Source: Nitrospirota bacterium (lineage in GTDB: Bacteria > Nitrospirota > Nitrospiria > Nitrospirales > NS-4). Taken from it: a stretch of 20,994 nt of DNA. The stretch lies in assembly GCA_005877565.1 (NCBI GenBank), contig VBOK01000189.1:1-20994 (forward strand), in the 5' to 3' direction. The first letter of the stretch is position 1. Each line of letters begins with the position of its first letter. This document shows, one piece after another, positions 8,177 through 19,925 of the stretch. The notes below the pieces were generated by a model. That model was given only the letters and a program-made list of their open reading frames with translations, made no database searches and was not told the DNA's origin. Made by a program: the position numbers and the translations under genes.

Positions 8177-8326
8177 ATGCGAGAGATCATTTCACTGGCC
8201 TGTACCGACTGCAAGCGACGCAATTATTCCACGATGAAGAACAAGAAGAACGATCCGGAGCGGCTAGAGCGTCGCAAGTATTGTCGGTTTTGTCGCAAAC
8301 ACACCCCACACAAGGAAGTGAAGTGA
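8177..8326 (+). CDS. rpmG: 50S ribosomal protein L33 (zinc-ribbon type)
   Basis: A 49-residue basic protein of the large ribosomal subunit. It has the L33 pattern with four cysteines (C9, C12, C36, C39), indicating the zinc-binding (C+) form, and the family core RRNYSTMKNKKNDPERLE. The ATG at 8177 follows AGGGAAGGGG at suitable distance. It lies 25 nt after tuf and before tRNA-Trp and secE, the usual position of rpmG in many phyla. Confidence 0.95.
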   Translation: MREIISLACTDCKRRNYSTMKNKKNDPERLERRKYCRFCRKHTPHKEVK

Positions 8327-8333
8327 CGTTGAT

Positions 8334-8413
8334 CGTTAACCGTTATTCGTTAATCGGGAAGACAGCGTAGCGCGGTGCGCGCGCGTTTAACGTTTCACGA
8401 TTAACGTTTAACG
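8334..8413 (+). repeat. Inverted-repeat element B in the rpmG/tRNA-Trp spacer
   Basis: The left arm CGTTAACCGTTATTCGTTAATCG (given in two parts: 8334-8347 and 8348-8356) and right arm 8385-8413 are made of the same GTTAA(T)CG units as element A. Perfect pairing includes CGTTAATCG (8348-8356) with CGATTAACG (8398-8406). It also ends 8 nt before a tRNA (tRNA-Trp). The loop contains a GC-rich stretch, GCGCGGTGCGCGCGC. Confidence 0.7.
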
Positions 8414-8421
8414 TGCATGAA

Positions 8422-8498
8422 GGGGCATGGTGTTCAACGGTTAGCACGTCGGTCTCCAAAACCGAAGGTCTGGGTTCAATTCCTAGTGCCCCTGCCAC
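8422..8498 (+). tRNA. tRNA-Trp (anticodon CCA)
   Basis: 77 nt with encoded 3' CCA. The acceptor stem AGGGGCA pairs with TGCCCCT, discriminator G. The anticodon arm TCGGT-CTCCAAA-ACCGA gives CCA. The T arm is GGGTTCAATTCC. Its position between rpmG and secE is conserved in many bacteria. Confidence 0.96.
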
Positions 8499-8624
8499 AC
8501 CCAGCTTGGTCGAACCGGCGCTCGCTCCAGTAGCCCGCGTATTTGACACCGTAAGGGATCGTGAGGGCGGGTGTGGGAGAGTCAATACCACAGGGGCACA
8601 CGTTGTAGGAGTGGACAGGACGGA

Positions 8625-8819
8625 ATGTTCACACGGATGTGGGCTGCTCTCGTAGAGTTTTTCAACGATGTCCGTTCGGAGCTGAAGAAGATCTCGTACC
8701 CGAGCCGGAGCGAGACGATCGGGTCCACGACGGTGGTGATCATCTTGGTGTTAATCGTGTCGCTTTTTTTAAGGTTGGCGGACATTGTGATCAGTTTGCT
8801 GATCGTGAAGATACTTTGA
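8625..8819 (+). CDS. secE: Preprotein translocase subunit SecE
   Basis: A 64-residue inner-membrane subunit of the SecYEG translocon. It has the amphipathic region with the SecE hallmark ELKKISYPSRSE (about 20-31), followed by one TM helix (about 34-60, VVIILVLIVSLFL). This is the short single-TM form. ATG 8625 is chosen because AGGA precedes it; an in-frame ATG at 8637 would trim four residues. It lies 14 nt upstream of nusG. Confidence 0.93.
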   Translation: MFTRMWAALVEFFNDVRSELKKISYPSRSETIGSTTVVIILVLIVSLFLRLADIVISLLIVKIL

Positions 8820-8833
8820 ACGAGAACAGCGTC

Positions 8834-9364
8834 ATGGGCAAGAACTGGTATGTCGTTCATACTTACGCAGGCTTCGAGGGCCGTGTCAAAGATAGCATTT
8901 TAGAGCGCGCGAGCCAGATGGGTCTGCAGGACAAGATCGGGCAAGTGCTGGTGCCGACCGAGGACGTGATCGAGATCAAGGAAGGTAAGAAACGGACCTC
9001 GACTCGGAAATTTTTCCCGGGCTACGTTTTGGTCGAAATGGACATGTCGAACGAGTCGTGGCAGATGATCAAGGAAACTCCCAAGGTCACGGGCTTTGTG
9101 GGCGGGGGCACGCAACCCATCCCCTTGACACAGGAGGAGGTCGAGACACTCCGCAAGCAGATCGACGGCGGGACAGCGGTGCCCCGCCAGAAGGAGGAAT
9201 TTCACAAGGGGGACAGCGTGCGCATCATCGATGGACCGTTCCTCGGGTTTAACGGGATGGTGGACGACGTCGATCCGGAACGCAGTCGGCTCAAGGTCTT
9301 GGTGAGCATCTTCGGTCGAGGCACTCCGGTGGAGCTGGGGTTCATGCAGGTCGAACGATTATAA
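8834..9364 (+). CDS. nusG: Transcription termination/antitermination factor NusG
   Basis: A 176-residue protein that binds RNA polymerase and couples it to Rho or to ribosomes (via S10). The NGN domain begins NWYVVHTYAGFE and contains FFPGYVLVEMDM. The C-terminal KOW domain spans about 122-176 (KGDSVRIIDGPFLGFNG, then VSIFGRGTPVELGF). The length matches E. coli NusG (181 aa). ATG 8834 gives the canonical N-terminus; the ribosome binding site is weak (GAGAA), suggesting coupling to secE. Confidence 0.97.
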   Translation: MGKNWYVVHTYAGFEGRVKDSILERASQMGLQDKIGQVLVPTEDVIEIKEGKKRTSTRKFFPGYVLVEMDMSNESWQMIKETPKVTGFVGGGTQPIPLTQEEVETLRKQIDGGTAVPRQKEEFHKGDSVRIIDGPFLGFNGMVDDVDPERSRLKVLVSIFGRGTPVELGFMQVERL

Positions 9365-9376
9365 AAGAGGAATCGT

Positions 9377-9805
9377 ATGGCGAAGGAAGTCAAAACCCTG
9401 GTCAAGTTGCAGATCCCGGCCGGGAAAGCCAACCCGGCGCCGCCGGTGGGTCCAGCCCTAGGGCAGCACGGCGTGAACATTATGGAGTTCTGCAAGCAGT
9501 TCAATGCCAAGACCCAGAGCCAGGAAGGGTCCATCGTCCCGGTCATCATTACGGTCTACACCGATCGGAGCTTTACCTTCGTGATGAAGACCCCGCCCGC
9601 GTCAGACCTCCTCAAGAAGGCGGCCGGGATCATCAAAGGCTCCGGGGTGCCCAACAAAGACAAAGTAGGGAAGGTGACGCCCGCCCAGGTCAATGAGATT
9701 GCGCGGATCAAGTTGCCCGATCTCAACGCGGCCGATTTGGCGGCGGCTGCCCGGATCATTGAAGGGACGGCGCGGAGTATGGGGATCGTCGTCGCGAAGG
9801 ACTAG
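9377..9805 (+). CDS. rplK: 50S ribosomal protein L11
   Basis: A 142-residue large-subunit protein of the GTPase-associated centre. The N-terminal domain has the proline-rich GKANPAPPVGPALGQHGVNI (about 17-36), the region contacting 23S rRNA and thiopeptides. The C-terminal rRNA-binding domain ends with EGTARSMGIVV. Length is identical to E. coli L11. It starts 12 nt after nusG with AGAGGA as ribosome binding site, in the standard rplK-rplA pair. Confidence 0.98.
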   Translation: MAKEVKTLVKLQIPAGKANPAPPVGPALGQHGVNIMEFCKQFNAKTQSQEGSIVPVIITVYTDRSFTFVMKTPPASDLLKKAAGIIKGSGVPNKDKVGKVTPAQVNEIARIKLPDLNAADLAAAARIIEGTARSMGIVVAKD

Positions 9806-9821
9806 GACGAGGAGTATCACG

Positions 9822-10517
9822 ATGGGCAAGAAGTGGAAAGCGGCCGCCACACTGGTTGAACCGCGGCCGTACGATCTGCGGGAGGCGGTGGAATTGGTCA
9901 AGCGGACAGCCTTCGCGAAGTTTGACGAAACGGTCGAGATGGCGCTCCGCCTGGGAGTGGACCCCAAACGGTCGGATCAGATGGTGCGAGGCTCGGCGGT
10001 GCTCCCGCATGGCACCGGGGTCAAGGTCCGCATTCTGGTGTTCGCCAAGGGCGAGAAGGAGAAAGAGGCCCGGGATGCCGGAGCGGATATCGTCGGGGGC
10101 GAGGAACTGGTGGAGAAGATCAAGGGCGGCTGGCTGGAATTCGATCGCGCCATCGCCACGCCGGATATGATGGGAACCGTGGGCAAACTGGGCAAGATCC
10201 TGGGCCCTCGCGGACTCATGCCTAATCCCAAGACCGGAACCGTGACGTTCGAAGTCGCCAAGGCCATCAACGACATCCGCAAGGGACGGGTGGAGTACAA
10301 AGTGGAGAAAGCCGGCATTCTCCATGTCCGGGTTGGCAAGGTCTCGTTCGAGGCGGAGAAGTTGTACGAGAACGCCCTCGCCATCCTGGACTCGGTGCTC
10401 AAAGCCAAACCGTCGACGAGCAAGGGTCGCTATCTCAAATCGGTCACCCTGTCGTCGACAATGGGTCCTGGGGTCCCGGTGGACACCACCAAGCTCAGCA
10501 AGAAGCTGGCCGCGTAG
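9822..10517 (+). CDS. rplA: 50S ribosomal protein L1
   Basis: A 231-residue large-subunit protein of the L1 stalk, which helps release deacylated tRNA. The L1 signature KILGPRGLMPNPKTGTV is visible (about 127-143), with two-domain architecture and normal length (E. coli 234). The ATG at 9822 is preceded by GAGGAG. The frame extends upstream into rplK, but the N-terminus MGKKWKAA matches the family. In E. coli L1 represses its own rplKA operon; I cannot identify an L1-binding leader here. Confidence 0.98.
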   Translation: MGKKWKAAATLVEPRPYDLREAVELVKRTAFAKFDETVEMALRLGVDPKRSDQMVRGSAVLPHGTGVKVRILVFAKGEKEKEARDAGADIVGGEELVEKIKGGWLEFDRAIATPDMMGTVGKLGKILGPRGLMPNPKTGTVTFEVAKAINDIRKGRVEYKVEKAGILHVRVGKVSFEAEKLYENALAILDSVLKAKPSTSKGRYLKSVTLSSTMGPGVPVDTTKLSKKLAA

Positions 10518-10563
10518 CCGCTGCAGACCTCCCACGAGCGGACGGATTCGAGAGAGGAACGTC

Positions 10564-11493
10564 ATGCGCAAGGAAGAGAAAGCACAGGCGATTGCCAAGC
10601 TCAGGGAGAAGTTCAGCCGCGCGCGGGCGGCATTTCTGACCGAGTGCACGGGGTTAGCAGGCAACGAAGTCACAGAGTTGCGCCGACAACTACGAGGCGC
10701 CCGCGCGGAGCTCAAGGTTGTGAAGAACACGCTGGCGGTCCTGGCTGCGGACGGGACCCCCTTGGGCGTGGCCAAGGAGCACTTCCGGGGGCCGCTGTCT
10801 GTCGCGATCGGCTATGACGATCCGGCGTTGCCCGCGAAGATCCTTCGTGACTTCATCGCCAAGGACAAGCGCGACAAGAAGATGCGGATCACAGTCGGTG
10901 TGGTCGAGGGGAACCTGCTTGACGCGTTGCGTGTAAAGGCCGTTGCGGACCTGCCCCCCCGCAATGCCCTGCTGGCGATGTTGCTGGCCGGAGTGCAGGG
11001 TCCGCTGGTGGGGCTGGTCGGCACGCTGAACGGAATTGTGGTCAAGTTTGTCGGAACTTTGATTGCCATTAAGGGGAAACCGAAGGAGGAGCCCATGTCA
11101 GGTGCAACGGCGACAAAGCTGTCGAAGGAAGAGTTCATCAAGATGATCGAAGGGATGACGGTTTTGGAATTGGACGACTACGTGAAAGCCCTGCAGGAGC
11201 GTTTTGGTGTGACCGCAGCGGCGCCGGTGGCCGCGGCGCCCGCGGGCGGCGCGGCGGCGGGTGCTGCGCCAGCCGAAGAAAAAACGGCGTTTGACGTCGT
11301 CCTCACCAATGCTGGCGACAAGAAGATCCAGGTCATCAAGGTCGTGCGCGAGCTCACCAATCTGGGCCTGAAGGAGGCGAAGGACCTCGTTGAAGGCGCA
11401 CCCAAACCGGTGAAGACCGGCGTCACCAAGGAAGAGGCCGAGAACATCAAGAAGAAGCTGGAAGAGCAGGGCGCCAAGGTCGAGATTAAGTAG
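10564..11493 (+). CDS. rplJ: Ribosomal protein L10 fused in frame to L7/L12
   Basis: An uninterrupted 309-codon frame. Residues 1-177 are a complete L10, the stalk base binding 23S rRNA: KEEKAQAIAKLREKF at the start, ELRRQLRGARAELKVVKNT in the middle, and a hydrophobic C-terminal helix from LLAMLLAGV to IAIKG that should bind L7/L12 dimers. Without a stop, the frame continues through the linker KPKEEP into a complete L7/L12 (178-309). Start ATG 10564 is supported by GAGAGGAAC. The reading frame is direct observation; production of a fusion protein is inference. Loss of a stop by sequencing error is the main alternative. L10 and L7/L12 are separate proteins in the bacteria I know, with L12 in 4-6 fold excess. 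Confidence 0.85.
   Translation: MRKEEKAQAIAKLREKFSRARAAFLTECTGLAGNEVTELRRQLRGARAELKVVKNTLAVLAADGTPLGVAKEHFRGPLSVAIGYDDPALPAKILRDFIAKDKRDKKMRITVGVVEGNLLDALRVKAVADLPPRNALLAMLLAGVQGPLVGLVGTLNGIVVKFVGTLIAIKGKPKEEPMSGATATKLSKEEFIKMIEGMTVLELDDYVKALQERFGVTAAAPVAAAPAGGAAAGAAPAEEKTAFDVVLTNAGDKKIQVIKVVRELTNLGLKEAKDLVEGAPKPVKTGVTKEEAENIKKKLEEQGAKVEIK
11083..11089 (+). promoter_or_regulatory. Internal Shine-Dalgarno for rplL inside the L10-L12 frame
   Basis: AAGGAGG lies 5 nt before ATG 11095 (spacer AGCCC). It is close to the full anti-Shine-Dalgarno complement and well spaced. It encodes the Lys-Glu-Glu of the L10-L12 linker, so the same bases would serve as both linker and ribosome binding site. Confidence 0.75.
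11095..11493 (+). CDS. rplL: 50S ribosomal protein L7/L12 (internal start within the fused frame)
   Basis: 132 residues if started at ATG 11095. The N-terminal dimerisation domain is KLSKEEFIKMIEGMTVLELDDYVKAL (given as 8-20 and 21-33). An Ala/Pro/Gly-rich flexible hinge follows (about 40-60). The C-terminal factor-binding domain (63-132) contains EKTAFDVVL, KIQVIKVVRELTNLGLKEAK and VEGAPKPVK, with the conserved residues that recruit EF-Tu, EF-G and IF2. A strong AAGGAGG ribosome binding site supports independent translation. This would supply the free L12 needed for multiple stalk copies. The same residues also form the C-terminal part of the rplJ frame. rpoB begins 83 nt downstream. Confidence 0.92.
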   Translation: MSGATATKLSKEEFIKMIEGMTVLELDDYVKALQERFGVTAAAPVAAAPAGGAAAGAAPAEEKTAFDVVLTNAGDKKIQVIKVVRELTNLGLKEAKDLVEGAPKPVKTGVTKEEAENIKKKLEEQGAKVEIK

Positions 11494-11576
11494 CGCGTGC
11501 CGATAGAGGCTCTGATTCCACCAGCCATCCCTGGGACGACCGGGGAAACGGCCACTATGCGCGTGGGGGAAGATCC

Positions 11577-15545
<3,969 letters not shown>

Positions 15546-15573
15546 GGGGAAATGCCGGCCTTAGCAAGCTTTG

Positions 15574-15581
15574 AAGGGAGG
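15574..15581 (+). promoter_or_regulatory. Shine-Dalgarno that fixes the GTG start of rpoC
   Basis: AAGGGAGG ends 7 nt before GTG 15589. The in-frame TTG at 15571 lies upstream of this motif and is therefore not the start. Confidence 0.7.
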
Positions 15582-15588
15582 TAGAAGC

Positions 15589-18500
15589 GTGGAAGGAATC
15601 TCCACAGTCTTTGAGAAGCCGCGCGACGGCGTATCGTTCGACGCGATCCGCATTCGTTTGGCGTCTCCGGAGAAGGTCCGCTCATGGTCCTACGGCGAGG
15701 TGAAGAAGCCGGAGACCATCAACTACCGGTCCTTTAAACCCGAAAAGGACGGGCTGTTCTGCGCCAAGATCTTTGGCCCCACCAAGGACTGGGAGTGCAA
15801 CTGCGGCAAGTACAAGCGGATGAAACACCGCGGGATCGTGTGCGACAAGTGCGGCGTGGAAGTGATCCAGTCAAAGGTCCGCCGCGAGCGCATGGGGCAC
15901 ATCGAGCTCGCGGCGCCAGTGGCGCACATCTGGTTCCTGAAGGGCCTGCCAAGCCGCATCGGCACCCTTTTGGACATGAGCCTCAAACAACTGGAGCGCA
16001 TTCTGTACTTCGAGAGTTATGTCGTGATCGAGCCGGGGTCCACGGACCTGCGGGAGAAGGACCTCATCTCCGAAGAGCGGTATCGGACCTTGATGCAGGA
16101 CCAGCCGTCAGGCTTCAAGGCCGGGATCGGCGCAGAGGCCATCCGGGAACTGTTGCGAAAGGTCGGGCTGGAAGCCGAGCGGGCCATCCTGCACGACAAG
16201 GTGAAAGGGACTCACTCCCTCGCGCAAAAGAAGAAATACATCAAACGCTTGAGGGTCATTGACTCCTTCATCCGGTCCGGCAACAAGCCGGAATGGATGA
16301 TCATGGATGTCATCCCGGTGCTCCCTCCGGAGCTGCGACCGCTGGTCCCGCTCGACGGAGGCCGGTTCGCCACGTCCGACCTCAATGATCTCTACCGCAG
16401 GGTCATCAACCGGAACAACCGGCTCAAGCGCCTGATCGAGCTGAAAGCGCCGGGCGTGATCATCCGCAACGAGATGCGGATGCTGCAGGAGGCGGTGGAT
16501 GCCCTGTTCGACAACGGGCGTCGCGGGCGCGCGATTCGGGGTCCCAACAAGCGCCCCCTAAAGTCGCTCAGCGACATGTTGAAGGGCAAGCAGGGGCGGT
16601 TCCGGCAGAACCTGCTTGGCAAGCGCGTCGACTACTCGGGCCGGACGGTCATCGTCGTGGGCCCGGAGCTGCGGCTCCACCAGTGTGGGCTGCCGAAAAA
16701 GATGGCCCTGGAGCTCTTCAAGCCTTTCATCTTCCACAAGCTGGAAGAGCGAGGCGCGGCAACCACGATCAAGAGTGCCAAGCGCCTAGTCGAGAATGAG
16801 AAGCCGGAGGTCTGGGACGTCCTCGATGAGGTCATCAAGGAGCACCCCATACTCTTGAACCGCGCCCCAACACTCCATCGGCTCGGCATCCAGGCGTTTG
16901 ATCCAGTTCTGGTGGAGGGCAAAGCAATCCGTCTGCATCCCTTGGTCTGTGCCGCCTTCAATGCCGACTTTGACGGGGACCAGATGGCCGTCCATGTGCC
17001 GCTCTCGGTCGAAGCACAGATCGAGGCGCGCGTGCTGATGATGTCGATCAACAATATCCTCTCCCCCGCGAATGGGAAGCCGATCACGGTGCCTTCGCAA
17101 GACATGGTGCTGGGGTGCTACTGGCTGACCCGCGAACAGCCCGGCGCAAAGGGCGAGGGCAAGATCTTCAGCTCATCGGAAGAAGTCCGGATGGCCTATG
17201 ATGCTGGCGAGGTTTCGGAGCACGCCCGTATCAAAGTCCGCGGGCTTACCCCCATCCGCGAGCCCGGAATGACGGAAGACACCTGGCGGGATCCGTCCCG
17301 GTGGAAGCAGTACACCACGGTCGGCCGCATGCTGTTCGGCGAGATCCTCCCGCCGGGGGTCCCGTTCGAAGCCGTCAACTTGCTGATGACCAAGAAGGAG
17401 CTGACGAAGTTGATCGACGCCTGCTACCGCCAGGCCGGTCACCGCGACACGGTCGTCATGCTGGACCGGATCAAGGACCTCGGCTTCTATTACGCGACGC
17501 GCGCTGGGATCTCCATCTGCGTCGATGACATGCTCATTCCCACGAAGAAAAGTGAGCTGATCCGGAAAGCGCAGGAAGAGGTCGCGGAAATCGAACGGCA
17601 ATATGCCGACGGGCTGATCACAAACGGCGAGCGCTACAACAAGGTGATCGACATCTGGGCCCACGTCGGTGAGCAAGTGGCCAACGAGATGATGAAGGAG
17701 CTCGGAGCGTCTACCGGCACCGGCGAGCGGCGCGGCTTCAATCCCATCTTTATGATGGCAGACTCGGGGGCCCGCGGCAGCACCCAGCAGATCCGCCAAC
17801 TGGGGGGCATGCGGGGCTTGATGGCAAAGCCGTCCGGGGTGATCATCGAGACGCCCATCACGGCGAACTTCCGAGAAGGTCTGACCGTGCTCCAGTACTT
17901 CATTTCGACCCACGGCGCACGCAAGGGGCTGGCGGACACCGCCTTGAAAACCGCGAATTCCGGCTACCTGACCCGACGCCTGGTGGATATCGCGCAGGAC
18001 GTCATCGTCAGCGAGGATGATTGCGGCACACAGGACGGCATCTACGTCACCGCGCTGGTGGAGGGCGGCGAGATCATCCAGCAACTGGGCGAGCGCATCC
18101 TCGGCCGCATCGCGGCGGAAGACGTGCGGGACCCGGTCACGGGCGAGCTCATCGTCGGCGCCAACGAACAGATCACGGAGGAGAAGGCCGTCACGATCGT
18201 GGAGGCCGGGTTGGATCGGGTCAAGATCCGGTCCGTCCTGACGTGCGAGTCTCGTCGTGGGGTCTGCGTGACGTGCTACGGGCGCGACCTGGCACGAGGC
18301 AAACTGGTGGAACGCGGCGAGCCGGTCGGCGTGATCGCCGCCCAGTCGATCGGCGAGCCCGGCACGCAGTTGACGATGCGGACGTTCCACATCGGCGGCA
18401 CGGCCAGCAAAGTGGTCGAGCAGACGACGTTGGAGTCAAAGCACGCGGGGACGATCCATTACCTGAGCTACGATTCCAAGAAGAACGCCGACATCCCGAA

Positions 18501-19803
18501 CCCGGCGGTCGCGGTCAGGAACAAGGATGGGGACTGGGTCGTCATGAGCCGAAACGCCAAGATCGCCGTGCATGACGAGTCCGGGCGGGAGCGCGAGAAG
18601 TATCCGGTGGTGTACGGGGCCAAGATCAAGGTCAAGGACGGTGGCAAGGTCGGCGTGGGTCAGCGACTCGTCGAGTGGGACCCGTACTCGCTTTCCATCC
18701 TCACCGAAGTCGGCGGGCGAGTTGCGTTCGGCGATATCATGGAAGGCGTCACGATGAAAGAAGAGCTCGATGAGGTGACCGGCCTGTCGCGCAAGGTCAT
18801 CATCGACCATCCGGGCGCGTCGTATCGTCCCCGCATCTCGATCAAGGATGAGGCCGGCAAGACCGCCAAAGTGCCAGGCATGAGTGCGGTCGCCCGCTAC
18901 CTGCTGCCGGTCGGGGCACACATCTTCGTCGAAAAAGGGCAGACCGTGCATCCCGGCGACGTGCTGGCGAAGATCCCGCGCGAAACCACGAAGACGAAGG
19001 ACATCACCGGCGGGCTCCCGCGCGTGGCCGAACTGTTCGAGGCCCGTAAGCCCAAGGAGCACGCCATCATCAACGAGATCGATGGGACAGTGGAATTCGG
19101 CGGGTACGTCAAGGGGATGCGAAAGATTCTCGTGCGCAACGACATGGGCGACACCAAGGAGTACCTGATCCCCAAGGGCAAGCACATCAACGTGCAGGAA
19201 GGGGATTGGGTCAAGGCCGGCGAGCCCCTCATGGATGGCTCGGCGAACCCGCATGACATCCTCGACATCAAGGGACCCAAGGAACTCCAGAAATACTTGG
19301 TCGACGAGGTCCAGGAGGTGTACCGGCTTCAGGGCGTGACGATCAACGATAAGCACATCGAGATCATCGTCCGTCAGATGCTCCGCAAGGTTCGGGTGGA
19401 AGACCCCGGCGACACTGATTTCCTGGCTGGGAGCCAAGTTGACAAGTTCGTGTTCGCCGAGGAAAACGAGAAAGTCATCGCCAAAGGAGGCAAGCCGGCC
19501 GCAGCCAAGCCGGTACTGCTCGGCATCACGCGGGCGGCGTTGACGACCGAAAGCTTCATCTCGGCGGCGTCCTTCCAGGAGACGACGCGGGTCCTCACGG
19601 AGGCGGCCATCAACGGCAAGATCGATCACTTGCTGGGCCTGAAGGAAAATGTCATCGTCGGCCGGTTGATTCCGGCGGGGACCGGCCTTGCCGACTACCG
19701 CGACACATTCGTGTTAGACCAGGAAGAAAAGGAAGCTACGCCGGCGCTCTCGGAGCCGGAGGCCAGCTCCTCGACGGCGCTGGTGGGGGATTCAGAGGCC
19801 TAG
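15589..19803 (+). CDS. rpoC: DNA-directed RNA polymerase subunit beta'
   Basis: 1404 residues from a GTG start (E. coli 1407), beginning (M)EGISTVFEKP. The N-terminal zinc ribbon has Cys70, Cys72, Cys85 and Cys88. The catalytic Mg motif NADFDGD gives Asp460, Asp462 and Asp464, the same numbering as E. coli. The second zinc site has Cys812, Cys886, Cys893 and Cys896. The trigger loop includes MRTFHIGG (930-937) with His934. The C-terminus ends in an acidic Ser/Glu/Ala-rich tail (EEKEATPALSEPEA). No large lineage insertion is apparent. It starts 43 nt after rpoB and closes the central operon. Confidence 0.98.
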   Translation: MEGISTVFEKPRDGVSFDAIRIRLASPEKVRSWSYGEVKKPETINYRSFKPEKDGLFCAKIFGPTKDWECNCGKYKRMKHRGIVCDKCGVEVIQSKVRRERMGHIELAAPVAHIWFLKGLPSRIGTLLDMSLKQLERILYFESYVVIEPGSTDLREKDLISEERYRTLMQDQPSGFKAGIGAEAIRELLRKVGLEAERAILHDKVKGTHSLAQKKKYIKRLRVIDSFIRSGNKPEWMIMDVIPVLPPELRPLVPLDGGRFATSDLNDLYRRVINRNNRLKRLIELKAPGVIIRNEMRMLQEAVDALFDNGRRGRAIRGPNKRPLKSLSDMLKGKQGRFRQNLLGKRVDYSGRTVIVVGPELRLHQCGLPKKMALELFKPFIFHKLEERGAATTIKSAKRLVENEKPEVWDVLDEVIKEHPILLNRAPTLHRLGIQAFDPVLVEGKAIRLHPLVCAAFNADFDGDQMAVHVPLSVEAQIEARVLMMSINNILSPANGKPITVPSQDMVLGCYWLTREQPGAKGEGKIFSSSEEVRMAYDAGEVSEHARIKVRGLTPIREPGMTEDTWRDPSRWKQYTTVGRMLFGEILPPGVPFEAVNLLMTKKELTKLIDACYRQAGHRDTVVMLDRIKDLGFYYATRAGISICVDDMLIPTKKSELIRKAQEEVAEIERQYADGLITNGERYNKVIDIWAHVGEQVANEMMKELGASTGTGERRGFNPIFMMADSGARGSTQQIRQLGGMRGLMAKPSGVIIETPITANFREGLTVLQYFISTHGARKGLADTALKTANSGYLTRRLVDIAQDVIVSEDDCGTQDGIYVTALVEGGEIIQQLGERILGRIAAEDVRDPVTGELIVGANEQITEEKAVTIVEAGLDRVKIRSVLTCESRRGVCVTCYGRDLARGKLVERGEPVGVIAAQSIGEPGTQLTMRTFHIGGTASKVVEQTTLESKHAGTIHYLSYDSKKNADIPNPAVAVRNKDGDWVVMSRNAKIAVHDESGREREKYPVVYGAKIKVKDGGKVGVGQRLVEWDPYSLSILTEVGGRVAFGDIMEGVTMKEELDEVTGLSRKVIIDHPGASYRPRISIKDEAGKTAKVPGMSAVARYLLPVGAHIFVEKGQTVHPGDVLAKIPRETTKTKDITGGLPRVAELFEARKPKEHAIINEIDGTVEFGGYVKGMRKILVRNDMGDTKEYLIPKGKHINVQEGDWVKAGEPLMDGSANPHDILDIKGPKELQKYLVDEVQEVYRLQGVTINDKHIEIIVRQMLRKVRVEDPGDTDFLAGSQVDKFVFAEENEKVIAKGGKPAAAKPVLLGITRAALTTESFISAASFQETTRVLTEAAINGKIDHLLGLKENVIVGRLIPAGTGLADYRDTFVLDQEEKEATPALSEPEASSSTALVGDSEA

Positions 19804-19848
19804 GGTATCGAATGGGCCTAAGGTCTTTCGTATTCAGGGAATTTTGGC

Positions 19849-19877
19849 TTGACAGGTCAGGGGGAAATCTCTAGAAT
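19849..19877 (+). promoter_or_regulatory. Promoter of the rpsL-rpsG operon
   Basis: TTGACA (19849-19854), a 17-nt spacer, then TAGAAT (19872-19877, 5/6). It lies in the 122-nt rpoC-rpsL gap, with predicted start near 19884, about 40 nt before rpsL. TTGGCTTGACAG (19843-19854 plus next base) is identical to the element at the tRNA-tuf promoter. Confidence 0.85.
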
Positions 19878-19925
19878 TCCTCGGTTTTGCTCGATCACGC
19901 ACATGCGTGGCGGAAGGACAGGTGG

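Noticed and set aside
8543..8570. TTGACA upstream of secE as a possible internal promoter
   Set aside because: No -10-like sequence at 16-18 nt spacing; the downstream bases are GC-rich (GGCGGG).
11060..11100. rplJ-rplL join explained by a simple one-base frameshift
   Set aside because: Both protein parts are in the same frame with natural lengths and no frame change is needed. A lost stop by substitution cannot be excluded and is noted in the finding.
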